Assembly (NCBI RefSeq): GCF_001444425.1
Contig: NZ_CP013189.1
Location: forward strand, 2,232,001-2,296,000
Direction: 5' to 3'
Length of the DNA: 64,000 nt
DNA from: Pseudohongiella spirulinae
GTDB lineage: Bacteria; Pseudomonadota; Gammaproteobacteria; Pseudomonadales; Pseudohongiellaceae
Both the position numbers and the translations under genes were made by a program. The notes below the pieces were generated by a model, which saw nothing but the letters and a program-made list of their open reading frames with translations, had not been told where the DNA came from and did no database searches. Of this stretch, positions 35,051-44,831 are shown one piece after another; the first letter of the stretch is position 1, and every line of letters begins with the position of its first letter.

Positions 35051-36283
35051 ATGGAAAAGAACCGACTGATTGAACGTTGGCGGGCTACCGGGCCTGGCCT
35101 GATTATGGCAGCGGCGGCCGTAGGGGCCTCACATTTGGTAGCTTCGACCCAGTCCGGCGCACTGTTTGGGTGGCAGCTGTTATGGCTGATTGTCCTGGTT
35201 AACGCTCTTAAATACCCATTTTTCCGCTTTGGCGTGCAGTACACACTGAGCAGCAATGAAAGCCTGGTGGAAGGCTATCTGCGCAAGGGTCGTGGCTGGC
35301 TGATAGCCTTTACGCTGTTGAATCTTGTGGCGGCGGTTGTCAATACCGCCGGCGTGTTGCTGCTGACCGCCAGCCTGTTGCAATATTTTATCCCCGGCAA
35401 CCTGTCACTGACATTTCTGTGCATTCTGCTTCTGGCAATCTGTCTGTTGATTTTGCTGGCCGGCCATTACCGGGTACTGGATGGTCTGTCACGCCTGTTG
35501 ATGCTGGTGCTGACCATCTGCACGTTGGTCGCCCTGGCGATTGCCTGGAACAACGGACCCATGGCACCGGCTGATTATGTCAGTCCCTCTCCCTGGCAGT
35601 TGTCGGCATTGGCTTTTATTGTTGCTACCATGGGCTGGATGCCGGTGCCCATCGAACTGTCAGCCATCAACTCAATGTGGCTGCGTTCGAAACAGCGTCT
35701 GACGCAGGTAAACCTGAGCGACGGACTGTTTGACTTTAATCTGGGATATGCGATGGCCGTCATTCTGGCCGTTGTTTTTCTGGCCCTGGGTGCCTTGCTG
35801 CAACATGGCACCGAACAGGAAATCCAGATGGCGGGCGCCGCCTTCGCTCAACAATTAGTGTCCATGTATGCCGGTACTATCGGCGAATGGGCGAGATCAT
35901 TCATCGCGTTTATTGCTTTTATGTGTATGTTTGGTACCACCCTGGCAGTGCTCGATGGTTATGCACGTACACTGAACGAGTCTTTTCATTTGCTAAGGGA
36001 TCAAAATGCTCCCCGTGCAGGATGGACATTGAGCGCATGGATAGTTGCCCAGTCCGCAGCCGGTATGTCCATTATCCTGTTCTTCCAGACAGCACTGAGT
36101 CCTATGTTGACCTTTGCCATGACCCTGGCCTTTCTGACCACGCCGTTTTTTGCCTGGCTGAATTTCAGCCTGATGCGAAATCTGGGCACCATGAGCAAGG
36201 GCATGGCCATGTGGGCCTGGGTCGGTATTATCTATCTCAGCGCATTCAGTATTCTTTATCTGATCTGGTACCTGTTCATTTGA
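35051..36283 (+). CDS. Nramp-related membrane transporter lacking the metal-binding DPGN motif
   Basis: A 410-residue protein with about eleven spans of the Nramp (LeuT-like) fold. It opens with RATGPGLIMAAAAVGASHLVASTQSGALFGW: the GPG and the following helix match Nramp, but the metal-binding DPGN of helix 1 is replaced by VGASHL. The helix 6 metal motif (MPHNLxLHS in true Nramps) is also not seen; the corresponding segment is MGWMPVPIELSAINSMW. Related prokaryotic proteins without these residues have been reported not to carry transition metals, so Mn/Fe import should not be assumed. The start is chosen where homology begins; an upstream open extension into the murJ promoter is unlikely. 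Convergent with dps. Confidence 0.82.
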   Translation: MEKNRLIERWRATGPGLIMAAAAVGASHLVASTQSGALFGWQLLWLIVLVNALKYPFFRFGVQYTLSSNESLVEGYLRKGRGWLIAFTLLNLVAAVVNTAGVLLLTASLLQYFIPGNLSLTFLCILLLAICLLILLAGHYRVLDGLSRLLMLVLTICTLVALAIAWNNGPMAPADYVSPSPWQLSALAFIVATMGWMPVPIELSAINSMWLRSKQRLTQVNLSDGLFDFNLGYAMAVILAVVFLALGALLQHGTEQEIQMAGAAFAQQLVSMYAGTIGEWARSFIAFIAFMCMFGTTLAVLDGYARTLNESFHLLRDQNAPRAGWTLSAWIVAQSAAGMSIILFFQTALSPMLTFAMTLAFLTTPFFAWLNFSLMRNLGTMSKGMAMWAWVGIIYLSAFSILYLIWYLFI

Positions 36284-36295
36284 GCAGGTACCAGA
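36264..36295. other. 11-bp perfect hairpin spanning the Nramp-like stop codon
   Basis: TCTGGTACCTG (36264-36274) pairs perfectly with CAGGTACCAGA (36285-36295). The TGA stop (36281-36283) is in the loop. There is no T-run on either strand. It lies 13 bases beyond the stop of the convergent dps gene and could stabilise or end both mRNAs. Confidence 0.65.
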
Positions 36296-36308
36296 CCGAA
36301 GGCCGCAA

Positions 36309-36779
36309 TTACTTATTCAGCGCACGCAACATCCAGGCCGTTTTTTCATGGATACGCATACGGTCTGAGGCCAGCGCGGCTGTTGACTCGTCATCGGCTT
36401 CCTGCGCCAGTTTAAGGACATCACGACAGCTCTTGACGACCTGTTCATGGCCTTTGGTCAACAGATCAACCATGGTTTTACCATCCGGCACACCTTCCAC
36501 CTCTTCAATAGAGCTGAGTCGTGCGAACTCCTTGTAGGTGCCCGGCGCGGGAACATCCAGGGTGCGGATACGTTCAGCAATCTCATCGACAGCCAGCGCC
36601 AGTTCGGTGTAATGTTCTTCAAACATCAGGTGCAATTCACGGAACTGCGGGCCTTCAACGTTCCAGTGGAAATTATGAGTCTGCAGGTACAGGGTGTAGG
36701 AATCGGCCAGCAGACGCTTCAGCCCCTCGGCAATGTTGACCCGGTCAGCCTGCTTGATGCCAATATCGATCTTGCTCAT
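36309..36779 (-). CDS. dps: Dps family ferritin-like protein
   Basis: A 156-residue four-helix protein. The ferroxidase ligands lie in the usual places: [12 protein letters not shown] (helix A His), [23 protein letters not shown] (helix B Asp/Glu). Dodecameric Dps proteins oxidise ferrous iron with hydrogen peroxide, store it as a mineral and shield DNA in stationary phase; no lysine-rich DNA-binding tail is obvious, the N-terminus having only [11 protein letters not shown]. The ribosome site GGAGG is excellent. Next to a convergent Nramp-like gene, though that protein may not carry iron. Confidence 0.93.
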   Translation of the reverse strand: MSKIDIGIKQADRVNIAEGLKRLLADSYTLYLQTHNFHWNVEGPQFRELHLMFEEHYTELALAVDEIAERIRTLDVPAPGTYKEFARLSSIEEVEGVPDGKTMVDLLTKGHEQVVKSCRDVLKLAQEADDESTAALASDRMRIHEKTAWMLRALNK

Positions 36780-36864
36780 AATTCAATCTCCTCCTTTGTG
36801 GTCACCTCAGCTTAACACAGCCAGATGTCAGTCGATCAGCCAGGCAGTAAATTAAGATTCTCGC

Positions 36865-36893
36865 TTGACATGTCTGCTCATAATCGGCATAGT
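36865..36893 (+). promoter_or_regulatory. Promoter of rpsT
   Basis: TTGACA (36865-36870) and CATAGT (36888-36893) with a 17-base spacer. Transcription would begin near 36900, giving a leader of about 44 bases. A perfect -35 box fits a strongly expressed ribosomal protein gene. Confidence 0.7.
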
Positions 36894-36943
36894 ACCGCGT
36901 CTTGAATTTTGCCACACGTTGACAGTATCGTAAGGAGCATCAG

Positions 36944-37210
36944 TTGGCCAACACTGCACAAGCCCGTAAGCGCGCGCGGCAAAATGAAACCGCCCGCCGT
37001 CACAACGCCAGTTTCCGTTCAATGGTTCGTACCTACATCAAAAAGGTTGTAACTGCCATTGAAGAAGGCAACTATGAAAATGCGACCGCTGCCTATAATC
37101 GCGCAGTTCCGGTGATCGACCGTATGGCGGATAAAGGCATTATCCACAAGAACAAGGCAGCGCGGCACAAAAGCCGTCTGAATGCTGCGATTGTGGCACT
37201 GAAAGCCTGA
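36944..37210 (+). CDS. rpsT: 30S ribosomal protein S20
   Basis: An 88-residue, very basic helical protein ([25 protein letters not shown] at the N-terminus, given here in part) that binds 16S rRNA. The start codon is TTG, placed 7 bases after AAGGAG. The same rare start is used in E. coli rpsT, where it is part of translational self-control, so the TTG is probably functional, not an annotation artefact. The gene has its own promoter and is closed by a strong bidirectional terminator shared with proB. Confidence 0.97.
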   Translation: MANTAQARKRARQNETARRHNASFRSMVRTYIKKVVTAIEEGNYENATAAYNRAVPVIDRMADKGIIHKNKAARHKSRLNAAIVALKA

Positions 37211-37260
37211 TAAGCGATTCTCAGTGTCGTATCATTTGATGATGTCGACAGTGACTGACA

Positions 37261-37288
37261 AAAAAAGGCCGCTGATGCGGCCTTTTTT
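37261..37288. terminator. Bidirectional intrinsic terminator between rpsT and proB
   Basis: AAAAAAGGCCGC pairs with GCGGCCTTTTTT around the loop TGAT, a 12-bp stem with six A on one side and six T on the other, so it can end transcription from both rpsT (plus) and proB (minus). Confidence 0.93.
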
Positions 37289-37337
37289 ATTGGTCTATTT
37301 TATTGTCCTGGCTGATGGCTTGCCACACCCGCAGACA

Positions 37338-38462
37338 TTAGTGGTCGTTCAGTACCAGATTATCGCGATGAATCATCTCCGGATCGCCGGCATAACCGAG
37401 CAGGGATTCAATCATTCGACTGGGCTGCCTGACCAGCTGCCCGGCCTCAGTGCTATTGTAGTTGACCAGTCCGCGGGCGACCTCCTGACCTGACTCATTA
37501 ACGCATGCCACAACTTCGCCCCGGTCAAAGCGTCCGTTCACTGCAATCACGCCGACAGGCAGCAGACTGCGCCCGGATTCACGTAACACACGTTCTGCGC
37601 CGGTATCTACAGTCAAACTGCCCTTAACCTTCAACTGCCCTGCCAGCCATTGCTTGCGCGCCGCAACAGGCTGTTTCTCCGGCAACAGGCGGGTACCTAT
37701 AGACTCACCTTGTACCAGGCGCAGCAGCACGTCAGACTCGCGCCCATTGACAATGATTGTACAGGCGCCGGAACGGGCTGCCAGTCGCGCCGCAGTAATC
37801 TTGGTGCGCATACCACCGCGCCCAAGCGAGCCGCTGCCGCCGGCCATTTTCAGCAAGGCCGGATCTGCCGCCATCGCCTCTGAAATCAATGGCGCATCCG
37901 GAACAGCCCGTGGATCTTCGCGATGCAAGCCGCGCTGATCTGTCAGGATAACAAGCGTGTCTGCGCCCAACAGATTGGCTACCAGGGCTCCCAGCGTATC
38001 GTTATCACCAAAACACAGCTCAGCGGTTGCCACAGTGTCATTCTCATTGATCACTGGCACCACCCCCATATCCACCAGGCCGGTGAGCGTGCTACGCGCG
38101 TTGAGATAACGACGGCGGTTAGCCAGATCATCGTGCGTCAACAGAACCTGGGCAGTATGCACACCAAATTGTTGAAAACGGGTTTCATAGGTCTGGACCA
38201 GCCCCATCTGACCCACTGCCGCTGCCGCTTGCTGCAAATGCACCTGTCGCGGGCGGGATTTCAGACCCAGGCGGGCGACACCTTCAGCCACCGCGCCGGA
38301 AGACACCAATACAACCTCAATGCCCTTCTCCCGCAATCCAACCAACTGCCTGACCCACTCAGAGATTGCCGCGTGATCCAGCCCTGTCCCATTATTGGTA
38401 ATCAGCGAGCTGCCGATCTTTACAACCCAGCGGCGCTTAACAACTTCCTGATTGCTGCTCAT
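37338..38462 (-). CDS. proB: Glutamate 5-kinase
   Basis: A 374-residue enzyme, the first step of proline synthesis. Residues about 11-260 are the amino-acid kinase domain ([58 protein letters not shown]). Residues about 280-365 are a C-terminal PUA domain ([25 protein letters not shown]). Proline feedback inhibition is typical of the family. The ATG follows the obg stop by 3 bases, so the genes are translationally coupled, an arrangement common in Gammaproteobacteria. Confidence 0.97.
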   Translation of the reverse strand: MSSNQEVVKRRWVVKIGSSLITNNGTGLDHAAISEWVRQLVGLREKGIEVVLVSSGAVAEGVARLGLKSRPRQVHLQQAAAAVGQMGLVQTYETRFQQFGVHTAQVLLTHDDLANRRRYLNARSTLTGLVDMGVVPVINENDTVATAELCFGDNDTLGALVANLLGADTLVILTDQRGLHREDPRAVPDAPLISEAMAADPALLKMAGGSGSLGRGGMRTKITAARLAARSGACTIIVNGRESDVLLRLVQGESIGTRLLPEKQPVAARKQWLAGQLKVKGSLTVDTGAERVLRESGRSLLPVGVIAVNGRFDRGEVVACVNESGQEVARGLVNYNSTEAGQLVRQPSRMIESLLGYAGDPEMIHRDNLVLNDH

Positions 38463-38465
38463 GGC

Positions 38466-39668
<1,203 letters not shown>

Positions 39669-39684
39669 TTAGCCAGCCCATATA

Positions 39685-39713
39685 AAAAAGCCCCGTCAAG
39701 TGACAGGGCTTTC
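39685..39713 (-). terminator. Intrinsic terminator between rpmA and obg
   Basis: On the minus strand AAAGCCCTGTCA pairs with TGACGGGGCTTT (one G-T pair) around a 2-base apex, followed by TTTTTT. It would end or attenuate rplU-rpmA transcripts before obg; read-through probably still supplies some obg-proB message. Confidence 0.88.
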
Positions 39714-39766
39714 GGGTGTGACGCATCATGCCACGATGACCGCTTGCTGCCCGGGGCAGCGCGTCA

Positions 39767-40024
39767 TCACGCTGTAACGATGCTCACGTATTTACGGTTA
39801 CGTGGACCTTTGACTTCAAACTGGACCTTGCCTTCAGCCGTGGCAAACAGGGTGTGGTCTTTACCGATACCCACATTTTTGCCGGCGTGGAAGCGTGTAC
39901 CACGCTGACGAACGATAATATTGCCAGCCAGAACCTGCTCACCACCAAACTTCTTCACGCCAAGGCGCTTGGAAATCGAATCGCGACCGTTACTGGTACT
40001 ACCGCCTGCTTTTTTATGTGCCAT
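39767..40024 (-). CDS. rpmA: 50S ribosomal protein L27
   Basis: An 85-residue basic protein beginning [16 protein letters not shown], the standard L27 N-terminus that reaches the peptidyl transferase centre; no cleavable extension of the Firmicutes type. The core [11 protein letters not shown] and [15 protein letters not shown] is fully conserved. It lies 18 bases downstream of rplU. Confidence 0.98.
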   Translation of the reverse strand: MAHKKAGGSTSNGRDSISKRLGVKKFGGEQVLAGNIIVRQRGTRFHAGKNVGIGKDHTLFATAEGKVQFEVKGPRNRKYVSIVTA

Positions 40025-40042
40025 TGTCTACTCCCGGCCAGA

Positions 40043-40354
40043 TCAGGCCTTGATACCTGTTATACGAACTTCCGTAAACCATTGACGATGTCCCTGACGC
40101 TTACGGTAGTGCTTGCGACGATTGAATTTGATGATGGTCACTTTGGGTGCACGACCCTGAGCAACCACTTCTGCGGTGACCTTGCTGCCTTTAACGTAAG
40201 GCGCACCGATCTTTACAGACTCGCCTTCGCCAACCATCAGCACTTTGTCAAAATCGATAGACTCACCTGTCGGCACTTCGATTTTCTCCAGCTTCAGGGT
40301 CTCACCCTCAACCACTCGGTGCTGTTTGCCACCACTTTCAATAACCGCGTACAT
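40043..40354 (-). CDS. rplU: 50S ribosomal protein L21
   Basis: A 103-residue protein beginning [14 protein letters not shown], the usual L21 start; 13 further in-frame codons upstream are not part of it. The C-terminal [20 protein letters not shown] is the conserved RNA-binding segment. First gene of the rplU-rpmA unit, with a promoter at 40451-40423. Confidence 0.97.
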   Translation of the reverse strand: MYAVIESGGKQHRVVEGETLKLEKIEVPTGESIDFDKVLMVGEGESVKIGAPYVKGSKVTAEVVAQGRAPKVTIIKFNRRKHYRKRQGHRQWFTEVRITGIKA

Positions 40355-40422
40355 AATAAACTCCAGAATTTGGTCACGCCGGGCCCTTTTCAACGCATGA
40401 GCCTGATGCTTTAAGGGCGGGC

Positions 40423-40451
40423 ATTTTACGAGAATCGTCCGCCTCAGGCAA
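40423..40451 (-). promoter_or_regulatory. Promoter of rplU-rpmA
   Basis: On the minus strand TTGCCT (40451-40446) and TAAAAT (40428-40423) are separated by exactly 17 bases. Transcription would begin near 40416, leaving about 60 bases of leader. Confidence 0.65.
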
Positions 40452-40523
40452 GCATTAAACTGACATTTACTGCAGATTTACTCAAACTGTATCAGAATAC
40501 CGCTGCATTCAGCGCGCTCTGGC

Positions 40524-40552
40524 TTGACACTCCACCGCATCACCCCTAGCAT
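40524..40552 (+). promoter_or_regulatory. Promoter of ispB
   Basis: TTGACA (40524-40529) and TAGCAT (40547-40552) with a 17-base spacer; start expected near 40559, about 39 bases before the ATG. Confidence 0.6.
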
Positions 40553-40597
40553 TGCGGCGCATATTTACTGACCTTAACCGTAACCTTCGGCAAGCCC

Positions 40598-41563
40598 ATG
40601 CACAATACCATAAGAGAGACCGTAGCTGTCGACTTTGAAGCTGTTAACGCCTTCATCGTGGAACAGCTCCACTCCAATGTCGAGCTGGTAGAGAATATCG
40701 GCCACTATATTATTGGTGCAGGCGGCAAACGTATGCGGCCAATGCTGGTCTTGCTGGCTGCGAGAGCCTGTCAAGGCGCCAGTGATAATGCTGTAAAGCT
40801 CGCGGCAGTAATTGAGTTTATCCATACTGCAACGTTGCTGCATGACGATGTCGTAGATATGTCCAGCATGCGACGCGGCCGACCGACGGCCAATGAGCAG
40901 TGGAATAATCCATCCAGCGTCCTGGTCGGCGATTTTCTGTACTCCCGCGCTTTTCAGGTGCTGGTCAGCATCAATCACATGGGCATCATGAAGGTGATTG
41001 CTGATACCACCAACACCATTGCCGAAGGCGAAGTTCTGCAGCTACTGAACAAACACCGAACGGACATTACAGAACAGGACTATATGCGGGTCATCCGTGA
41101 CAAGACCGCAGTGCTGTTTGAGGCGGCCGCCTATTGCGGCGCTTTGATTGCCGGCGCTGATGAAGTGGTCAGCCAGAACCTGAAAGCAGCTGGCCTGCAC
41201 CTGGGACTGGCATTCCAGTTGGTAGACGATGCGCTGGATTATGACGGCAAGGCTGAAGACCTGGGCAAAAACGTCGGCGATGACCTGGCCGAGGGCAAAC
41301 CCACTCTGCCCCTGTTGTATGCCATGCAGAACAGCGATTCAAAAGATTCCGACTTGCTGCACCAGGCCGTTATCACTGGTGGTGCCGAGCAGCTTGATGA
41401 GGTTATCAGGATCATCAGCCAAAGTGGTGCGCTTGAGTACACACGCAAACGTGCACATGAACATGCAGACCTGGCTCGCCAACACCTGACCACATTACCG
41501 GCGTCGGAGTACCAGCAGGCTTTGCTGCAAATGTGCGACCTGGCCGTTGCCAGGGTCAGTTGA
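40598..41563 (+). CDS. ispB: Octaprenyl (polyprenyl) diphosphate synthase
   Basis: A 321-residue trans-prenyltransferase making the ubiquinone side chain. The two aspartate-rich motifs are DDVVD (D83-D87, in LLHDDVVDMSSMRRG) and DDALD (near residue 210, in QLVDDALDYDGKAEDLGKN). GGKRMRP near residue 42 binds the isopentenyl diphosphate. Chain length is probably C40 but is not proven by sequence. Divergent from rplU, the usual gammaproteobacterial arrangement. Confidence 0.95.
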   Translation: MHNTIRETVAVDFEAVNAFIVEQLHSNVELVENIGHYIIGAGGKRMRPMLVLLAARACQGASDNAVKLAAVIEFIHTATLLHDDVVDMSSMRRGRPTANEQWNNPSSVLVGDFLYSRAFQVLVSINHMGIMKVIADTTNTIAEGEVLQLLNKHRTDITEQDYMRVIRDKTAVLFEAAAYCGALIAGADEVVSQNLKAAGLHLGLAFQLVDDALDYDGKAEDLGKNVGDDLAEGKPTLPLLYAMQNSDSKDSDLLHQAVITGGAEQLDEVIRIISQSGALEYTRKRAHEHADLARQHLTTLPASEYQQALLQMCDLAVARVS

Positions 41564-41662
41564 GCACACAGCCAGCCATACAGCAGCCAAAAAAGTAGTG
41601 TTTCTCCCACAGGTGTGTTAAATCAGATGGGTTAATCTGATAACAGGGGAGAACAGAAACTC

Positions 41663-43522
41663 ATGACTCGACCGCTACTCGACACGCTGGCTGATATTCA
41701 GAACTTCGAACAGGTACCACTGCCGGAACGCTTTCCTGCCACTAATGCGCTGCAGCTGATTGAACAAAGCGCCGCCAGTTTCGGTGACGAGCCGGCAATT
41801 GACTTCCTGCTCACCGGCCAACGCGATGAAGCACCGCATACTCTGAGTTTCAACGATCTGCTCACACAGACCCGTCAGGTTGCCAATCTGCTCAGCAGCT
41901 TGGGATTACAGGGTAACGAGGCTGTTTCGATCATATTACCGACCCTGCCACAATCACATCCTCTGATTCTGGGCAGCCAGGTAGCCGGCATTGCCAATCC
42001 GATCAACCCGCTACTGGATCCGGGCCATATTGCAGAAATTATTCAGTCATCAGGCGCAACTGTTGTTGCCTGCCTGGCACCATCGCCGCACAGCGATTTA
42101 TGGCAGAAGTTGCAGGGCATACTTCAGGACCTTCCCCAGGTCCATACTGTGCTGGCGGTTCACCAGCCAGGGCTGACTGACAGCCAGGCCGATATTTCAC
42201 TGCCCGGGGTAATCAGCGTCGATTTCAACCACGCGCTGCGGGAGCAGCCCGGCAGCCATTTACTGCACACTCGCGAACTGCGCAAAGACACTATCGCCGC
42301 ATGTTTTCATACGGGTGGCACCACCGGCAAACCCAAGATTGCACAGCTCACGCATGGCAATATGGCCTTCCTGGGGCAGGTGGCACGTTCTATCAATCAC
42401 CATCTCGGTCGCCAGACAGTATTATGCGGTCTGCCTCTGTTCCATATCTTTGGGGTGATCATTCTGGGCATCGGTGCATTTTCAGCCGGAAACCGTATCG
42501 TGCTTTTAACACCGTCTGGATTCCGGAATCCGGAAGTCATCAAGAATTTGTGGCATCACGTGGCGCGCTTCAGGGCAAACTCGTTTTCAACCGTTCCAAC
42601 TGTGCTCACTGCTCTGTCACAGATTCCGGTTGGCGATGAAGATATCAGCAGTCTGCGGCGCATCAATTCAGGTGCTGCCCCCTTGTCTCCGGCATTTGAG
42701 AAACGATTTGAAGAAACCTACAACGTCATTGTCACCAATGGTTATGGCATGACAGAAACCACCTCTTTGATCAGTCGTCCGCCGGACACTCAACCAGTGG
42801 GCAGCGTGGGCTTGCGGCTACCTTATTCGCGCGTAAGAATTGCCCACCTGGATGGCACAACAGTCACCAGAGACTGCAGCACCGGGGAAAGCGGCGTAAT
42901 TCTGGTGAAGGGACCGCAGGTATTTGCAGGTTACAAGTCAGCTCAGGATGACGCCTCGGCATGGGTAGAGCAGGAGTGGTTCAATACCGGAGATCTGGGA
43001 TACGTTGATGATGACGGCTACCTTTATCTTACCGGCAGGGCAAAAGACCTGATTATTCGCAGCGGACACAATATTGATCCGGAGCTTATTGAAGAGCCTC
43101 TGAATCGACATCCCGATGTGATAAGCGCCACTGCCGTGGGCATGCCGGATCCCTATGCCGGCGAACTGCCTATGGCGTTTGTGGTGACACGGCCTGGCAG
43201 CCAGGTGACTCCGGAGGAGCTACTCAGTTACTGTGAAGCGCACGTCAGTGAGCGCGCCGCCATACCCAAACGACTTGAACTGATCGACGCCATGCCGGTG
43301 ACCGCTGTCGGCAAGATATTCCGGCCAGCGCTCAGACAAAAAATCACTGCACTGGTCCTGACTGAACACCTGCAAAATCAGGGAATAAGAGCTCGGGTAG
43401 AGGCCGTAATCGACAACAAGAAAGGCATGACTGCCATGGTCTGGCTTGATGACGCATCACAATCCGAAGCAGCCGGCAGGTCACTGGAAGCCTACAATGT
43501 TGCGATTACATTTGCCAGATAG
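41663..43522 (+). CDS. Acyl-CoA synthetase (AMP-binding)
   Basis: A 619-residue adenylate-forming enzyme. The P-loop-like AMP signature is HTGGTTGKPK near residues 215-224; NGYGMTETT near 365 and WFNTGDLGYVDDDGYLYLTGRAKDLIIRSGHNI mark the hinge and adenylate-binding parts, and the catalytic lysine is in AVGKIFRP. It activates a carboxylic acid with ATP and CoA; a medium or long fatty acid is likely from the family but unproven. The C-terminal 60 residues after AVGKIFRP are longer than usual. A ribosome site AGGGGAG precedes the ATG. Convergent with the lipoprotein gene, 5 bases apart. Confidence 0.9.
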   Translation: MTRPLLDTLADIQNFEQVPLPERFPATNALQLIEQSAASFGDEPAIDFLLTGQRDEAPHTLSFNDLLTQTRQVANLLSSLGLQGNEAVSIILPTLPQSHPLILGSQVAGIANPINPLLDPGHIAEIIQSSGATVVACLAPSPHSDLWQKLQGILQDLPQVHTVLAVHQPGLTDSQADISLPGVISVDFNHALREQPGSHLLHTRELRKDTIAACFHTGGTTGKPKIAQLTHGNMAFLGQVARSINHHLGRQTVLCGLPLFHIFGVIILGIGAFSAGNRIVLLTPSGFRNPEVIKNLWHHVARFRANSFSTVPTVLTALSQIPVGDEDISSLRRINSGAAPLSPAFEKRFEETYNVIVTNGYGMTETTSLISRPPDTQPVGSVGLRLPYSRVRIAHLDGTTVTRDCSTGESGVILVKGPQVFAGYKSAQDDASAWVEQEWFNTGDLGYVDDDGYLYLTGRAKDLIIRSGHNIDPELIEEPLNRHPDVISATAVGMPDPYAGELPMAFVVTRPGSQVTPEELLSYCEAHVSERAAIPKRLELIDAMPVTAVGKIFRPALRQKITALVLTEHLQNQGIRARVEAVIDNKKGMTAMVWLDDASQSEAAGRSLEAYNVAITFAR

Positions 43523-43527
43523 ACGGG

Positions 43528-44712
43528 TCAGTCAACAAACTCGACGGTGAAACCTGCACTGCTTGAACGCAGGATAGAACGACCATCGATTCGCCTAACG
43601 CGATCCTGGGTGGGCCGGTAAACCTGGTCACCCAGCTCGCGCATCGCAGCAGCCAGCTGTAACACCTGATCGGCCAGCTCCTCATCACCCAGTTCGCGGT
43701 ATGTGACACCCAACGCAAAATAAAAATCTGGCTCCAGATCATTACGTCTTATGGCCTGTTGAAAATGCCCCACCGCGTCCTGGAACTGCTCTGCCTCAAA
43801 GGCGACTCCGCCCAATGAGTAGTGATAATAGGGATTGCGCTGATTGTAGGATTCAACTGCCCGACGATAACGTTCCGCCGTCTCCTCATCGCCCTGCGCC
43901 GCATAGAATCTCGCCAGATTATTGATAGCGCTGGGATTATTACGATTCAGCCAGGCCGATTTCTGATAACTGTATTCCGCCAGCTCAGGTTCATCGAGTC
44001 GATTGAGAATGCTGCCCAGAGTATTCCAGGCCAAATCCAGCTCACTGTCCGTGCGCACAGCAAAGGTGGCATACTCCCGGGCCTGCTGCAAGTCACCGGC
44101 TATCAGCGACTCCACCGCCATATTATTGAAGTACAGGGCTCTGGCGTTCTGATCACTGACAATTCTGGCGGTATTGTGCTGGAGTCGGACTTCAGGCGTA
44201 AAGTCAATAATGTATCTGTCAGTGCTGTTGAGTCGACCGATGGCATTTACATGCTCACTAAGCACCAAAAGACTGCCACGCCGGTCCCAGACCGGTCGCA
44301 CCTGCACTGTCTGGTAGTTGGCGTCCAGGCCATAGTGACGCGCCATGGTGATATAAAGACCAACCAGCGACAGACAATTTGCCTGCCGTTGTGCAAACAC
44401 GCCGGCAGCCGTCAGATTGGCACTCTCATCGTAACTTATGTTGAGGTAATCTTCGGAAAACAGCAGCTCTTGCAAGCGCGACACGAGGTTCCAGCCCGAC
44501 AGATTCGCGGGCACGTGGGTTTCCAGGTAACTCTGCAACTCCGGCGTCATCTGCAGAAGTTGCGGATCGGGAACAGACAGACTGAAATCGCCAAGCACCC
44601 GGCGCTCGAGCTCTGTGTCAGGCTCAAATCCCGGATTCAGATTTATAAACTGGCAGGCTGGCAGCATAGCCAGCAAAAATACGCCAAACAATAATCGAAA
44701 ACTGTAATCCAC
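43528..44712 (-). CDS. Lipoprotein with transglutaminase-like domain and TPR repeats
   Basis: A 394-residue protein with a lipobox (LPAC, lipidated C20), so membrane-anchored, with Gln at +2 favouring the outer membrane. Residues about 60-180 resemble a transglutaminase-like cysteine protease fold with a possible triad C113 (RQANCLSLVGLY), H154 (SEHVNAIGRL) and D170 (YIIDFTP). Residues about 190-360 contain tetratricopeptide repeats (AWNTLGSILNRLDEPELAEYSYQKSAWLNR, in part; NPYYHYSLGGVAFEAEQ). Such combinations occur in uncharacterised proteobacterial proteins that may act on peptides or assemble envelope complexes. The function is unknown. A terminator separates it from the upstream ETF-QO gene. 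Confidence 0.8.
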   Translation of the reverse strand: MDYSFRLLFGVFLLAMLPACQFINLNPGFEPDTELERRVLGDFSLSVPDPQLLQMTPELQSYLETHVPANLSGWNLVSRLQELLFSEDYLNISYDESANLTAAGVFAQRQANCLSLVGLYITMARHYGLDANYQTVQVRPVWDRRGSLLVLSEHVNAIGRLNSTDRYIIDFTPEVRLQHNTARIVSDQNARALYFNNMAVESLIAGDLQQAREYATFAVRTDSELDLAWNTLGSILNRLDEPELAEYSYQKSAWLNRNNPSAINNLARFYAAQGDEETAERYRRAVESYNQRNPYYHYSLGGVAFEAEQFQDAVGHFQQAIRRNDLEPDFYFALGVTYRELGDEELADQVLQLAAAMRELGDQVYRPTQDRVRRIDGRSILRSSSAGFTVEFVD

Positions 44713-44780
44713 GAAATCCCCTCTGTTCCCGTCTATAGACCGTCAAGCCCAACAATTAATTCCGCTGTCGGCAGCCCGGA

Positions 44781-44808
44781 AAACAGGCACGCCATCAAAC
44801 AGCGTGCC
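44781..44808 (-). terminator. Terminator after the ETF-QO gene
   Basis: On the minus strand GGCACGC (44808-44802) pairs with GCGTGCC (44792-44786) around a 9-base loop and is followed by TGTTTT. Confidence 0.7.
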
Positions 44809-44831
44809 GGGGAAGCATCAGGAACTGATGC

